Counted from the first letter of the stretch, positions 47,336-58,176 are shown. The stretch: DNA of 64,000 nucleotides from Sphingomonas abietis (GCF_027625475.1 NZ_CP115174.1:3690501-3754500), one strand, 5' to 3'. Numbers and translations: made by a program. Notes: generated from the sequence alone by a model not told the origin.

Positions 47336-48802
47336 TCAGCGCTGCGCCAGATGCGCCTCGATCCGGGCAAGCGTCTCCTCGCCGGTATGGATGCCGATCT
47401 TGCTGCGGCGCCACAGGATATCTTCCGCAGTGCGCGCCCATTCATGCTCGACCAGATAGTCGATCTCGAGCGTCGACAGCCCGCCACCCAGATCTTCGAG
47501 CTCGGTCGCGTCGCCCAGCACCATGGCGATGCGGGTGCCATAGGCCCGCGCCATGCGCTCGGCATTGTCGGGGGACAGGAACGGCCAGCGATCGCGGACC
47601 ATCAGCAGGAACGCCTCGAAATCGCCGCCGGGCAGATCGCCGCCGGGCAGCGGCACGTCGCCGGTCCAGCCCTTGCCCATCTTGGGCAGGAACGGCTCCA
47701 GCTTCTCCAGCGCATGTTCGGAGAGGCGGCGATAGGTGGTGATCTTGCCGCCGAAGGCGGACAGCACCTGCGGCCCCTCGCTGGTGCCGAGCTTCAGCAC
47801 ATAATCGCGCGTCACCGCCGAGGCGCTTTCGGCCCCGTCGTCGAACAGCGGCCGGACGCCCGAATAGCTGCGGACGATGTCCTTCTCGGAGATCGGCTTG
47901 GTGAAGTAGCGGTTCACCGAGGCGCAGAGATAGTCGATCTCGTCCTGGTCGATCTTCGGCGCCGAGGGATCGCCCTCGAACGGCTTGTCGGTGGTGCCGA
48001 TCACGGTGAAATCGCGCTCATAGGGGATCGTGAAGATGATCCGCTTGTCGTCATTTTGCAGGATATAGGCGTGGTCGCCCTCATACATGCGCGGCACGAT
48101 GATGTGGCTGCCCTTGACCAGACGCGGCGGCAGTTCGGCATGGGCGCCCGCCAGTTCGCCGAGCACGCGCGACACCCACGGCCCCGCCGTGTTGACGATC
48201 GCCCGGGCCGAGACCTCCGTGCCATCGTCGAGCGTCGCGATCCAGCGGTCGCCATCCCGCTTCGCGCCCGTGAAGCCGACGCGGGTGCGGATCGTCGCGC
48301 CCTTCTCGGCCGCCGCGATGGCGTTCAGCGCGACCAGTCGCGCATCGTCCACCCAGGCATCCGAATAGACGAAGCCGCGCGCGATATCCTTGAGGCCGGC
48401 GCCCCACGGCGTGCCCTCCAGCTTGACGCCTTCGGACTTGGGCAGGCTCGTCTTGCCGCCGATATGATCGTAGAGGAACAGGCCGGTGCGGATCATCCAC
48501 GCCGGGCGCATATCCTCGACCAGCGGCATCACGAAGCGCAGCGGCTTGACCAGATGCGGTGCGATGCCGAGGATCACCTCGCGCTCGGCCAGCGCCTCGC
48601 GGACCAGCCGGAACTCGTAATATTCGAGGTAGCGCAGGCCGCCATGGATCAGCTTGGTGCTGGCCGACGAGGTGTGCGCGGCGAGATCGTCGCGCTCCAC
48701 CAACAGCACCGACAGGCCGCGCCCCGCGGCGTCGCGGGCGATGCCGCAGCCGTTGACGCCGCCGCCGATGATCAGCAGGTCGATTTCACTCATCTGGGTC
48801 AT
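47336..48802 (-). CDS. glpD: Glycerol-3-phosphate dehydrogenase (FAD, aerobic)
   Basis: 488 residues. The N-terminal FAD-binding motif is LLIIGGGVNGCGIARDAAGRG, with SSASTKLIHGGLRYLEYYEF, the conserved GlpD signature. It oxidises glycerol 3-phosphate to dihydroxyacetone phosphate and passes electrons to quinone at the inner membrane. It is last in glpF-glpK-glpD; its start region lies 9 bp from the glpK stop. Starts at 48805 or 48793 are also possible; 48802 gives the best spacing to GAGGA. Confidence 0.95.
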   Translation of the reverse strand: MTQMSEIDLLIIGGGVNGCGIARDAAGRGLSVLLVERDDLAAHTSSASTKLIHGGLRYLEYYEFRLVREALAEREVILGIAPHLVKPLRFVMPLVEDMRPAWMIRTGLFLYDHIGGKTSLPKSEGVKLEGTPWGAGLKDIARGFVYSDAWVDDARLVALNAIAAAEKGATIRTRVGFTGAKRDGDRWIATLDDGTEVSARAIVNTAGPWVSRVLGELAGAHAELPPRLVKGSHIIVPRMYEGDHAYILQNDDKRIIFTIPYERDFTVIGTTDKPFEGDPSAPKIDQDEIDYLCASVNRYFTKPISEKDIVRSYSGVRPLFDDGAESASAVTRDYVLKLGTSEGPQVLSAFGGKITTYRRLSEHALEKLEPFLPKMGKGWTGDVPLPGGDLPGGDFEAFLLMVRDRWPFLSPDNAERMARAYGTRIAMVLGDATELEDLGGGLSTLEIDYLVEHEWARTAEDILWRRSKIGIHTGEETLARIEAHLAQR

Positions 48803-48811
48803 CATCAATCC

Positions 48812-50299
48812 TCAGGCAGGAATCTTCGAACGGCTGCGCGCGAGCGCGTCCAGCCAGCCTTTCTTGAGATCCTCCCGCTTGCCCTTCTTCATCTGGGGCT
48901 CGAACGCACGCTCCTCCTTCCAGGATGCAGCGACGTCCTCCAATTTATCCCACACTCCCACGGCAAGGCCGGCGAGATAGGCGGCGCCGGCCACCGTCGT
49001 CTCGATATTGGCGGGACGTTCCACTTTCGTGTCGAGCATGTCGGCGAGGAACTGGCAGAACCAGTCGTTCGCCGCCATGCCGCCATCGACGCGGATCGTG
49101 CGCGTCTCCTTGGCGCCGTCCGCCACCATCGCATCGACCAGGTCGGCGGTCTGGTAGGCGACCGATTCCAGCGCGGCGCGGGCGATATGCGCGCCGGTCG
49201 CATCGAAGGTCAGCCCGGTGATCGTCGCGCGCGCGTCCGGATCCCAATGCGGCGCGCCGAGGCCGACGAAGCCCGGCACCATGTAGACGCCGTGATTGTC
49301 GTCCAGCTTGTTGGCGAGATCGTTGGTGTCGGCGGCGCGATGGATCAGGCCGAGCCCGTCGCGCAGCCACTTCACCGCCGCGCCGGCGACGAAGATCGAG
49401 CCTTCGAGCGCATAGGTGGTCTTGCCACCGATCGAATAAGCGATCGTGGTGAGCAGGCCGTTGTCGGACTTGAGCGCCTTGTCGCCGGTGTTGAGCAGCA
49501 CGAAGCAGCCGGTGCCATAGGTCGACTTGGCGTCGCCGCGCTTGAAGCAGGCCTGGCCGACGACGGCCGCCTGCTGGTCACCGGCCATGCCGCCGATCGG
49601 GATCGCCCTGCCGAGCAGCTTCTTGTCGGTTTCGCCGAAGATCGTGCTGTTGTCCTTGACCTCGGGCAGCAGGCTCTCGGGGATGTCGAGCATCTTGCAC
49701 AGATCGGCGTCCCACTGGCCCTTGTGGATATCGTAGAGCAGGGTGCGCGAGGCGTTGGAGGCATCGGTGGCGTGGACCTTGCCGCCGGTCAGCCGCCACA
49801 GCAGGAAGCTGTCGATCGTCCCGAACGCCAACTCGCCCTTGTCGGCGCGCTTGCGGGCGCCCTTCACATTGTCGAGGATCCACTTGAGCTTGGTGCCCGA
49901 GAAATAGGGATCGAGGATCAGGCCGGTCTTGGCGCGGACCTCGTCCTCATAGCCCTGCGCCTTCAGCTCGGCGCAGAATTTGGCGGTGCGGCGATCCTGC
50001 CAGACGATCGCATTATGAACCGCCTCGCCGGTCTCGCGGTCCCACACCACCACCGTCTCGCGCTGGTTTGTGATGCCGATCGCCTGGATGTCGCCGCCAT
50101 CCTCCTCGGCGACATCGCCGAGCGTCTTCTTCACGTCCTTCCAGATATCCTCGACGTCATGCTCCACCCAGCCATGCTCCGGATAATGCTGGGCGAATTC
50201 CTGGCGGGACACCTTGCGCGGCTTGCCGGCGGTGTCGAAGCTCATCGATCGGGTCGACGTCGTGCCCTGGTCGATCGCCAGCAGAATCTTCTTGGCCAT
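48812..50299 (-). CDS. glpK: Glycerol kinase
   Basis: 495 residues of the FGGY kinase family. It shows [47 protein letters not shown] and [18 protein letters not shown], which are glycerol-kinase features. It phosphorylates glycerol brought in by the adjacent GlpF. Length matches the usual 495-505. AGGAGCC lies ahead of the ATG. Confidence 0.96.
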   Translation of the reverse strand: MAKKILLAIDQGTTSTRSMSFDTAGKPRKVSRQEFAQHYPEHGWVEHDVEDIWKDVKKTLGDVAEEDGGDIQAIGITNQRETVVVWDRETGEAVHNAIVWQDRRTAKFCAELKAQGYEDEVRAKTGLILDPYFSGTKLKWILDNVKGARKRADKGELAFGTIDSFLLWRLTGGKVHATDASNASRTLLYDIHKGQWDADLCKMLDIPESLLPEVKDNSTIFGETDKKLLGRAIPIGGMAGDQQAAVVGQACFKRGDAKSTYGTGCFVLLNTGDKALKSDNGLLTTIAYSIGGKTTYALEGSIFVAGAAVKWLRDGLGLIHRAADTNDLANKLDDNHGVYMVPGFVGLGAPHWDPDARATITGLTFDATGAHIARAALESVAYQTADLVDAMVADGAKETRTIRVDGGMAANDWFCQFLADMLDTKVERPANIETTVAGAAYLAGLAVGVWDKLEDVAASWKEERAFEPQMKKGKREDLKKGWLDALARSRSKIPA

Positions 50300-50337
50300 A
50301 ACAGGCTCCTATCAACACTATGAGATCAGTAGGCGGA

Positions 50338-51144
50338 TCAGTTCGGCCCCGCGACGGGCTTGTTGCGCGGCAGGAAAGGCCGGATCAGCAGATGCTGCAA
50401 GCCGCCGCCGATGACGCCGCCGATCAACGGCCCCAGGATCGGGCCCCACCAGTAGCTCGGCAGGCCGGGAAAGGCGGAAGGCCCCCAGCCGAACAGCCAG
50501 GCGAAGGTACGCGGGCCGAGGTCGCGCGCCGGATTGATCGCCCATGCCTCCAGATTGCCCGCCGAGGCGCCGATGATCGCCACCAGCAGGCCGATGATCA
50601 GCGCGCCGAAATTCGCCTGCGGGGCCATCGTGTTATATTCGTCGGTCACCGCGAAGATGCCGAACATCAGGAAGGCGGTGAGGATGATCTCGTCCAGGAA
50701 CGCCTTGAACGGCGTGACGGCCAGCCCCGGCGACGTGAAGAAGATGCCGGCCCCGCCGCCGCCCGCCCGCGTGAGATGCTGGGTGGCGGTGAAATGATCG
50801 ATCACGTTCCAGTAGAGCGCATAGACGATCGCCGCACCCAGAAAGGCGCCGACGAGCTGCGCGGCCCAGTAGGGCACGACCTTCCACCACGGGAACCCGC
50901 GGTAGAGGGCGAGCGACAATGTCACCGCCGGATTGGCATGGGTGCCCGAGATCGCGCCGGTCACGTAGATCGAGATGGTGACCGCGATGCCCCAGGTGAT
51001 GCAGACACCCCAATAGGCGTTCTTGTAAGGGTTGGGATCGTACAGCACGATCATCGCCGCCACCGAGCAGCCAAAGCTGATCACGATCAGAATGGCAATC
51101 GCTTCGGCGATCAACTCGCCCAGAAATGCTCGCCGGTTGGACAT
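50338..51144 (-). CDS. glpF: Glycerol uptake facilitator (aquaglyceroporin)
   Basis: 268 residues of the MIP family with six membrane helices and two half-helices. The two NPA boxes are HANPAVTLS and INPARDLGPR; the Asp after the second NPAR is the mark of glycerol facilitators. It lets glycerol diffuse across the inner membrane, where GlpK traps it. GAGGAGCGAGG precedes the ATG. First gene of the operon; no glpR regulator is adjacent. Confidence 0.94.
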   Translation of the reverse strand: MSNRRAFLGELIAEAIAILIVISFGCSVAAMIVLYDPNPYKNAYWGVCITWGIAVTISIYVTGAISGTHANPAVTLSLALYRGFPWWKVVPYWAAQLVGAFLGAAIVYALYWNVIDHFTATQHLTRAGGGGAGIFFTSPGLAVTPFKAFLDEIILTAFLMFGIFAVTDEYNTMAPQANFGALIIGLLVAIIGASAGNLEAWAINPARDLGPRTFAWLFGWGPSAFPGLPSYWWGPILGPLIGGVIGGGLQHLLIRPFLPRNKPVAGPN

Positions 51145-51349
51145 CCTCGCTCCTCATAGATGCCGCTATTGGCTGCGGCTTATGTTGGAACAGCGCGCGA
51201 ATCAGCGATCAGTTCCGGAACGAAACGGTTATTCCCTCCGATCGCCGGCCGCCAGCGAAAAAGCGCGCGGATGGTGATGGCACCGGGGCAGAAACCGCAG
51301 AAATGCGGCCAAAAGGACGGGGCGACGCCGTGGCGCCGCCCCGCTCCGA

Positions 51350-51964
51350 TCACTTGAAGCGGAAGCCGATGCCGCCCATCGCGTGATTGTCCGCGGTGTG
51401 GTTGTCGAACTGCGAACGCACATATTGCGCGCTGACATAGAGACCGCCCGGCACCGCCGAGAACTTGTCGTGCAGGGTGAATTCGACACCGCCGCCATAT
51501 TGGTAGCCATCGGCATGGCCACGGCTGTCGAAGCCGGTCTGGCCGACCGGCGCGACGAACAGACGGCGCTGCTGCTCGTTGACGTAGCCGCCCTTGCCGA
51601 AGACGAGGAAGTCAGGCGTCACGAGATAGCCGACCCGGATATCGCCGCTGAGCTGGTCGCCCTGACGATGGTAGAGCGCGCCGCCACCGGCCACGTTGGT
51701 CGAAACCGTGTTCTTGCCGTCGTTCGGGTGCCAGTAGGTGAATTCGGGGCCGATCACGATGCGGTTGGCGACCAGGCCGTCGAAACCGACCGAGCCGCCA
51801 TAGCCGAACTTGGCGTTGTGGCTGCCTTCGGAGTGGGCCCAGTCATAACCGGCATTGCCCTCTACGCGAAAGCCGCGGAACGATGTGGTGGTGTCCTGGG
51901 CCATGGCTGCGGTGGCGACCATGGTGGAGGCCGCGAACAATGCGGCGAACGCAAACTTCTTCAT
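51350..51964 (-). CDS. Outer-membrane beta-barrel protein (OmpA-like/porin family)
   Basis: 204 residues. The signal peptide (KKFAFAALFAASTMVATAAMA) is followed by alternating strand patterns such as FRVEGNAGYDWAHSE, GDIRVGYLVTPDFLVFGKGG and YQYGGGVEFTL, and a C-terminal strand ending GGIGFRFK. It resembles the eight-stranded Omp25/outer membrane protein type of alphaproteobacteria. GAGGAAAAAAC precedes the ATG. The 205-bp gap to glpF shows nothing else. Confidence 0.87.
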   Translation of the reverse strand: MKKFAFAALFAASTMVATAAMAQDTTTSFRGFRVEGNAGYDWAHSEGSHNAKFGYGGSVGFDGLVANRIVIGPEFTYWHPNDGKNTVSTNVAGGGALYHRQGDQLSGDIRVGYLVTPDFLVFGKGGYVNEQQRRLFVAPVGQTGFDSRGHADGYQYGGGVEFTLHDKFSAVPGGLYVSAQYVRSQFDNHTADNHAMGGIGFRFK

Positions 51965-52405
51965 GTTTTTTCCTCGACAAAAAAGCTGTCGGGGGCGGAA
52001 ACGGCGCGGAAGTGTCCGCGTTCCGTGGGGGGAGCGGGTAACATGGCAGGTGTTGCCGCAATGCAACAACTCCCGATGCGGGGCTTGCGGAACCAGCGAC
52101 CGGAACGCCCGCACAAGCCAGCGACACATGGCCCTGGCGAAGCAGGGCGACGAGGCGGCATGAGGCCACGCCATAAGCTGACCGCCTCCGCCTTATATCC
52201 TTCCTTCCCGGCCCTAAATGAAAAGCATGGCGATGGTCCGTTCGATGAAGGCGATAACCGCGAGGACGATGTTTCCCGGTATGGCCGGGCGGCCAATCAT
52301 CGTCATGGCCCCGCATCCGCCGCCGGCATGACCGCCGCGCCCGCCCGCTCCGCCGCCCTTGCCCGCTGCACCGCCCTCGCCCGCTCCACCGAAAGTCGCC
52401 CCCCG
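51965..52405. other. 441-bp intergenic region
   Basis: The region holds the promoter and leader of the outer-membrane protein gene (minus strand) and the upstream part of the MBL gene. On the minus strand around 52214-52303 a 30-codon hydrophobic frame could exist but has no good ribosome binding site, so it is not called as a gene. Confidence 0.5.
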
Positions 52406-53386
52406 ATGCCGAACAACCCCTACCATGACGGACCCGTCACCGATCATTTCGACGGCCGCCGCTTCTTCAATCCCGGCGAGCCGGAGACCGACCGAACCCT
52501 GAAGCAGATATGGCGCTGGCGGACGTCGGTGCCCGACAATCCCTGGCCCGGTGCCGTCGCGGTGACGCCGGTCGTTCCCGAGGCCAGCGTCGCCGGCCTG
52601 CGCGTCACCATGATCGGTCATGCCACGCTGCTGATCCAGATCGCCGGGCTCAACCTGCTCACCGATCCGGTCTGGTCGGATCGCGCGAGCCCGCTCGCCT
52701 TTGCCGGCCCCAAGCGCGTCACCGCGCCGGGCGTGAGGATCGGGGATCTTCCGCCTATCGATGCGATCCTGCTCTCCCACAATCATTACGACCATCTCGA
52801 CATTGCCACGCTGAAGGCCCTGCACGAACGGCACGCGCCGCGGATCGTCACGCCGCTCGGCAACGATGCGATCATACGCCGCCATATCCCCTCCGCCCGC
52901 ATCTCCGTGGGTGACTGGGGGGAGAGTTTCGAGATCGCGCCGGGGGCCGCCGCCCATATCGTGCCGGCCACCCACTGGTCGTCGCGCGGCATCCGCGATC
53001 GCCGCATGGCCCTGTGGTGCGGCTTCATGCTGCGCGCCGGGGGAAAGCTCGTCTATTTCGCGGGCGACACCGGCTACGGGACCGGCCAGATATTCCGGAC
53101 GATGCGCGCGCATTTCGGCCCGACCGATCTCGCCCTCCTGCCGATCGGCGCCTATGATCCCCGCTGGTTCATGGCCGCGCAGCACACGAACCCGGCAGAA
53201 GCGATCCAGATCATGGCCGATCTGGAGGCGCGGGCCGCGGTCGGCATCCACTGGGGCACGTTCAAGCTGACCGACGAACCGCGGGACGATCCCGCCCTGC
53301 AACTCGCCGCCGGACTTGCCGCCAAGGGCATCGATCCTGCCGCCTTCATCGCGTTGCAACCGGCCGACGTCGCAGATTTCGGCTGA
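52406..53386 (+). CDS. MBL-fold metallo-hydrolase, NAPE-PLD/UlaG-like
   Basis: 326 residues. The metallo-beta-lactamase metal motif is SHNHYDHLD, with further ligands in PATHWSSRG, FAGDTGYG and GIHWGTF. FNPGEPETDRTLKQIWRWRT at the N terminus matches the NAPE-phospholipase D-like bacterial group. It likely cleaves a phosphodiester such as N-acylphosphatidylethanolamine or a related lipid (inference). The start at 52406 (MPNNPYHD) is where homology begins. Confidence 0.85.
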   Translation: MPNNPYHDGPVTDHFDGRRFFNPGEPETDRTLKQIWRWRTSVPDNPWPGAVAVTPVVPEASVAGLRVTMIGHATLLIQIAGLNLLTDPVWSDRASPLAFAGPKRVTAPGVRIGDLPPIDAILLSHNHYDHLDIATLKALHERHAPRIVTPLGNDAIIRRHIPSARISVGDWGESFEIAPGAAAHIVPATHWSSRGIRDRRMALWCGFMLRAGGKLVYFAGDTGYGTGQIFRTMRAHFGPTDLALLPIGAYDPRWFMAAQHTNPAEAIQIMADLEARAAVGIHWGTFKLTDEPRDDPALQLAAGLAAKGIDPAAFIALQPADVADFG

Positions 53387-53533
53387 GGGCTGTCGCGACA
53401 GCCGATCCGCCGGCGACGCCCCCCAGGAACGCCACGCGCGCGGCAGCGGCGGCAGGGAGCTGTTAACCAATAATCGCTACCGCTGCCGTAGCGGGGTTCA
53501 GGGGGAACCGACGAGAATTTTCCGGGGGGCGCG

Positions 53534-54559
53534 GTGAACCAGCGGGGAGAGCAACGGGCGACCGCCCAGCTTCTCGGCTTCGGCCTGCTGTTCTGGGCGC
53601 TGTACCTGGCCTACGCCCTGCACGAGACGATCGTGGCCAACGATTTCGGCGTGTTTTTCGAAGCCGCGCATGATCCGCTCGCGATGGTCTACCAGATCAA
53701 GCCGAGCAACCCGTTCGTCTATCCGCCGATGACCCTGGTCTGGTTGAAGCCGCTGGCGCTGCTCGGCTGGACTCCCGCCCTGATATTGTGGGTCACGCTG
53801 TCGCTCGGCGGCATGGCCTGGGCGACCTACCGGCTTACCGATACCCGTATCGCGCTGCTCGTCCTTGCCAGCCCCGTCATGGCGACCACGCTCGCGGTCG
53901 GGCAGTTCGGTGCGATCGTGGGGGCGATGATCCTGTGGGCGGTGCGTTGCCAGGGATGGCGCCAGGGCGTGCTGCTCGGCCTCGCCGCCACGATCAAACC
54001 GCAGATATTGCTTGCCGCCCCGATCGTGCTGCTGTTCCGCGCCGACTGGCGGGCGTTGCTGGGCGCGGCCCTGTCGATGCTGGCGATGGTGATGCTGGAA
54101 CTCGTCACGCTGGGGCCAAAGCTCTGGATCGCATGGCGTGCCGCGATCACCGCCTTTCCGCAGGGCGAGACGCGGATCAAGGCGCTGGCCGGATCGGTCA
54201 GCCCGGCCGGCATCGCGCAATTCCATCACCTCCCCGCGCTGCCCTTCCTGCTGGCCGGCACCGTGCTCGCCCTCCTCTGGCTGAGGAAGCGCGCACGGGC
54301 CGCCGGCCCCGTCGAGCTCGCGGCGCTGATCGTCTCCGCCAGCATGCTGATGTCGCCCTATATGCTGGTCTATGACCTCACCGCCATGGCGCCCTTCGTG
54401 GCGGTGCAGCTGATCGGCCCAAGCCCCCGCGACCGCATCGCCGCGCTGGCCGCCTTCGTCTGCCCCTTCCTGGGCGCCGGCGTGTTGTGGCTGGCCGCAA
54501 GGGCCATCTGGAGCCGCGACACCTCCCCGCTCGATCCACATCGCCAAAGGCCAGGCTGA
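53534..54559 (+). CDS. GT87/DUF2029-family membrane protein
   Basis: 341 residues with about nine membrane helices and the acidic loop ANDFGVFFEAA near the N terminus followed by PSNPFVYPPMTLVWLKPL, the pattern of DUF2029 (GT87) mannosyl- or arabinosyltransferase-like proteins that use polyprenyl-phosphate sugars. It starts at GTG (53534) in the available sequence. Its sugar and acceptor are unknown. The stop lies 150 bp from the convergent GH106 gene. Confidence 0.75.
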   Translation: MNQRGEQRATAQLLGFGLLFWALYLAYALHETIVANDFGVFFEAAHDPLAMVYQIKPSNPFVYPPMTLVWLKPLALLGWTPALILWVTLSLGGMAWATYRLTDTRIALLVLASPVMATTLAVGQFGAIVGAMILWAVRCQGWRQGVLLGLAATIKPQILLAAPIVLLFRADWRALLGAALSMLAMVMLELVTLGPKLWIAWRAAITAFPQGETRIKALAGSVSPAGIAQFHHLPALPFLLAGTVLALLWLRKRARAAGPVELAALIVSASMLMSPYMLVYDLTAMAPFVAVQLIGPSPRDRIAALAAFVCPFLGAGVLWLAARAIWSRDTSPLDPHRQRPG

Positions 54560-54709
54560 ACAACTGCACCGAAGGCTGAAGCCGCTTGGCCCCCTTGCCA
54601 CGGCACGCCATCGAGCCCGCCATCGGACCCGCCGCTGGCCGGGCGGGAGCCGGCGGGCCGAGCGACGATCGGGAAGGCGGGCCGGTCATTCAGCCCACTT
54701 TCCTTCCGA

Positions 54710-57700
54710 TCATCTGTCCTGCGGGGTCTGCGATATCAGTCGCACCGGCCCCAGCATGCCGGACGGCTCCAGCGGCGTCTTCGCCTCGATAATGCCACCG
54801 AGCGCCGCGAAACCGCCGCCGGCCGCGGCATTGGTGAAACCAAAAACCTTCGCGCCCGGCTGCTTGTCGCCGACGAGCCGATTGAGCCAGACATTGGCGA
54901 CCCGTATTTCCAGCTTCAGCCGCCCTGGGTGCAGCGCGTCGGTGATATCGACATGATAGGGCGGCTTCCACGCCGTCCCCGCCAGTTTGCCGTCGATCCG
55001 CACTTCGGCAACATCCCCGACGGCGCCGAGATCGAGCATGATCCGCGCTCTGCCGGCCAGCCACTGCCTGGGTATGTCGATCGCCTTCTCGTAGGTGCCG
55101 ACGCCCGAATAATAGCGGATCGCCGGATCGTCGTTCGCGGTCCACGATGCGAGCTGCGGCAGCGTGATCGCGGCGGGCGCCCCCCAGCCCGGCGTGAAGC
55201 TCAGTTTCCACGGACCCCCGATATTGGCGAGCTCCGCCGTCCGCGCCGGTGCCACGGTGGCCGATGCGGCCGGTGCGGCCGGCGCGGGCGTGCGGAAGAC
55301 GACGAACACCGCCTCATAGGGATCGAGGGTCAGCGGCACGCGCGTCGTCCCACCTCTGACATCGTAGCCGACGGCCTCGGTCTTGCCGGTGTCGGCATGC
55401 CACAGCTCAGGCACCCGGCCGGACACCCGGAACTCGGCCACGACCGGGCCGGCCTGGTTGCTCTGGTTGGTCACGAAATAGATGTCGCCGTCGGCAAGGC
55501 GTCGATGAGCAAAGCGGATGTCGAATTTCGGATCCGAAGCGGCGTAGTCGAAATCCCTGCCGAGCCCCGCGTCGGCAAGGATGGCTTGCGGCGCCTGCCC
55601 CCAATAGATCCGGCCGGCACCGACGTCATGGCGGGTCAGGATATGGCCATCGGTCTCGCCCCACAGCGTATCCGCGATGGTGCGGACGGCAGCGCCGTCC
55701 GACGCCAGACTGGGCGAGCCTTGGGGTTTGGGCCCGGTGACGGTCGCGCCGGCAATGACGAGATCGCGGATCTTCCGGATCATCGGCAGCGTCATGCGAT
55801 CCAGATCGTCTGGCAGCGAGAGCACCGCGTAGGACGCACCGCCCGGAAACACGACCCGCCCGTCCTTCACCGAGGCCAGGCGCAGCAGCGCGTCGGCATT
55901 GACATAATCGAAGCCATAGCCTCTCGGATCGGCGGGCGTCCCCGTGCTGCGATAGGGCACGCCGGAGGGCGCGCCTTCGCCGTAGAAATAGAGGATGTCG
56001 GCGACCGGCTTGCCCTGCTGGAGCAGGTAGGAACTGCGGCTGAGATACTCGATCCACGGCCGCGCCATCCCGCTCCACGTCTCGTTGCGGGTGAAGGTCT
56101 GGCCGAACGGCCCGAGCGTCAGCCCGGGCTTGTGCGTGTCATCGGGCTGGTGCGGCGACGTGTGGATGACGAGGCGGTTGACCCCCATCGCCATATATTT
56201 GTCCGCCACCCATTTCAGCTTCCACGGCGTGGTGGTCCACAAAGGCTGCGAAGAGGTGAAGGATTCGGCCGCCACCAGATCCTTGCCGTAGATATGCGAG
56301 GTGGAGGCCGTCTCGATGATGTCGGCGGGAAATTCGTCGGCGCGGACGCCCTGATAAGCGGCCGGCTTGCCGCCGAAAGGCATCGCCCAGAACTCGCCCA
56401 TCGGGATGTCGGTATAGCTTTTGGCGAGCATGCCATCGGCCACGGTCGGCCACGCGGCGCCCGGCGCTTCGCCATAATAGCCCAGGCCATGCTCCTTGGC
56501 GAAACGGGTGATCGTGCCGAAATGATTTTCGGCAAGGAGATCCGCGAGCGTTCGCCGGAAATCCCACAGGAAGGCATCGCTGTCCGCGGCGCTGCCGACG
56601 ACACGTCCCGCCAGTACGGGCAGCCATGGCGTCAGATCATAGCCCCGCCGCGTGCGGAACTCGGCGCTCATCGCCTCGGTCCAGTTCTCGCTGCCGGCCT
56701 CCCAACTGTCGGTCAGGAGATATTTGAGACCCCGGTCCCCGATGAGAGGGCCCAGCTCCTTGATGACGGGCGTCATATAGGCGTCGAGATGCGCACGGAC
56801 ATGGGCCGCGTTGAGCTTGTCCACCTCAGGACCGGTCGCTTCGGGAGTGGCCGGGTGATTGACCTCGCCGGTCGGCGAATAGCCCATGCGCAGGACGATC
56901 CAGTCGCCCTTGGGAGGCGTCCAGTCGAGACGGCCGTCCTTGCCCATCCTGGCGGTGAGATCGATGATGCCCTTGGTCGGGATTGCGGCGTCGTCCGCCA
57001 CGGCGGGGCTATGATCGAGATCGATATCCGGCATCACGCCGAAGCCAGCCTTCTCCTCGAACAGGTCGACGCGGGCTCCGGGCACCAACGCCAGCTCGCG
57101 CAGCGCGATGCCCTCGGGATGCGGATAGGGCTCCTGCGACACTTCGGGCCGATCGAAAATGACGCGAAACCACTTCGCCGTCGTCGCCTCGAAGGCGAAG
57201 GTCCGTTCGCTGGCGGGATTATGCGCCGCGCCGGTCAGCGTGCGGATCGAATGCCAGCTGACGCCGTCATCGCTGGCTTCCACCCGGCCGTTTGGCCCCT
57301 CGGCGAAGCGGCCGCCGAAGGGACCGACCATGGACAGTGCCCGCATCGTCTGCGGCGTAGCGAAATGATAAGAGATCCACACCGGCTTGGTGACGCTCGG
57401 CGTAGGCAAGGTCAGCCCGTTGTTGAGATCGCCATCGATCAGCGTTGCGAGATCCAGGCCCTGCTCGCTCGATCCCAGTACGGGATGCAGCGCGGCCAGG
57501 CTGTCGTCCCCCGTCGGCGCGCGGTAGGCGATCACGGCGATGTCGTGGACATAGCCGCGCATGCTGTTCTCGACCCGACCAAGCGGATCTTTCATCGGGA
57601 TCGCCTGGAAGGGGCCGGGGATGGAGGGGGGCGGGGCGATCTTCCCCACAAAGCGCTGCCCGCCCTTCACCCGCGTTTCGGACCAGACGACCTTCTTCAT

Positions 57701-58129
57701 GCCGGACTCAGGCGGCACCCAGGGGCCGCCGGTTTCGCTCCAGCCTGGCGCTGCCGCCATGCCGAATTCCAGCCCGAGGCGATCCGCCTCCGATGCCGCG
57801 AACTTCAGGTCGTCGCGCCACTCTGGGGTGAGCGCCTTCACCCGGTGATCGACGATCTGCGGCGCCCCCATGTCGCCGTCGAACATCTGCACGCCGCCGA
57901 GGCCGACGCGCTTCATCCATTCCAGATCCAGCGTGATACCGGGCTTGGCGATGTTACCGCTCAGCCAGTGCCACCAGACGCGAGGCTTCGCTATCTCCGG
58001 CGGTATCTCGAAGTTGGCCCGCAAACTATCTGTCGGCTGCGTTTGAGCCGCCACGGCGGTCGCAGCGCCGATCGTGGTGGCGAGCAGCACCGAGCGCACA
58101 GCATGGCCGATCCGCATATGATGGAGCAT
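54710..58129 (-). CDS. Alpha-L-rhamnosidase, GH106
   Basis: 1139 residues with a signal peptide ending in AVAAQ. It follows family GH106: WWHWLSGNI at the start, then a TIM-barrel with the likely catalytic glutamates in YLLTDSWEAGSENW and GYYGEAPG, and C-terminal beta-sandwich domains. GH106 was founded on a Sphingomonas paucimobilis rhamnosidase. It releases L-rhamnose from plant or bacterial rhamnosides in the periplasm. AAGGGA lies 7 bases before the ATG at 58129. It is last in the rhamnose operon. Confidence 0.9.
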   Translation of the reverse strand: MLHHMRIGHAVRSVLLATTIGAATAVAAQTQPTDSLRANFEIPPEIAKPRVWWHWLSGNIAKPGITLDLEWMKRVGLGGVQMFDGDMGAPQIVDHRVKALTPEWRDDLKFAASEADRLGLEFGMAAAPGWSETGGPWVPPESGMKKVVWSETRVKGGQRFVGKIAPPPSIPGPFQAIPMKDPLGRVENSMRGYVHDIAVIAYRAPTGDDSLAALHPVLGSSEQGLDLATLIDGDLNNGLTLPTPSVTKPVWISYHFATPQTMRALSMVGPFGGRFAEGPNGRVEASDDGVSWHSIRTLTGAAHNPASERTFAFEATTAKWFRVIFDRPEVSQEPYPHPEGIALRELALVPGARVDLFEEKAGFGVMPDIDLDHSPAVADDAAIPTKGIIDLTARMGKDGRLDWTPPKGDWIVLRMGYSPTGEVNHPATPEATGPEVDKLNAAHVRAHLDAYMTPVIKELGPLIGDRGLKYLLTDSWEAGSENWTEAMSAEFRTRRGYDLTPWLPVLAGRVVGSAADSDAFLWDFRRTLADLLAENHFGTITRFAKEHGLGYYGEAPGAAWPTVADGMLAKSYTDIPMGEFWAMPFGGKPAAYQGVRADEFPADIIETASTSHIYGKDLVAAESFTSSQPLWTTTPWKLKWVADKYMAMGVNRLVIHTSPHQPDDTHKPGLTLGPFGQTFTRNETWSGMARPWIEYLSRSSYLLQQGKPVADILYFYGEGAPSGVPYRSTGTPADPRGYGFDYVNADALLRLASVKDGRVVFPGGASYAVLSLPDDLDRMTLPMIRKIRDLVIAGATVTGPKPQGSPSLASDGAAVRTIADTLWGETDGHILTRHDVGAGRIYWGQAPQAILADAGLGRDFDYAASDPKFDIRFAHRRLADGDIYFVTNQSNQAGPVVAEFRVSGRVPELWHADTGKTEAVGYDVRGGTTRVPLTLDPYEAVFVVFRTPAPAAPAASATVAPARTAELANIGGPWKLSFTPGWGAPAAITLPQLASWTANDDPAIRYYSGVGTYEKAIDIPRQWLAGRARIMLDLGAVGDVAEVRIDGKLAGTAWKPPYHVDITDALHPGRLKLEIRVANVWLNRLVGDKQPGAKVFGFTNAAAGGGFAALGGIIEAKTPLEPSGMLGPVRLISQTPQDR

Positions 58130-58176
58130 GACGCTATCCCTTCCGAATCTTGGATGTGGCAAGACCGAGGTCTTGG

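Noticed and set aside
47351..50323. Open frame of about 990 codons on the plus strand opposite glpD and glpK
   Set aside because: It is an antisense shadow of two certain genes, with no recognisable domain or ribosome binding site.
52214..52303. A 30-residue hydrophobic peptide frame on the minus strand
   Set aside because: It has no good ribosome binding site, and its upstream frame is low-complexity Gly/Arg. It could be real only if seen by proteomics.
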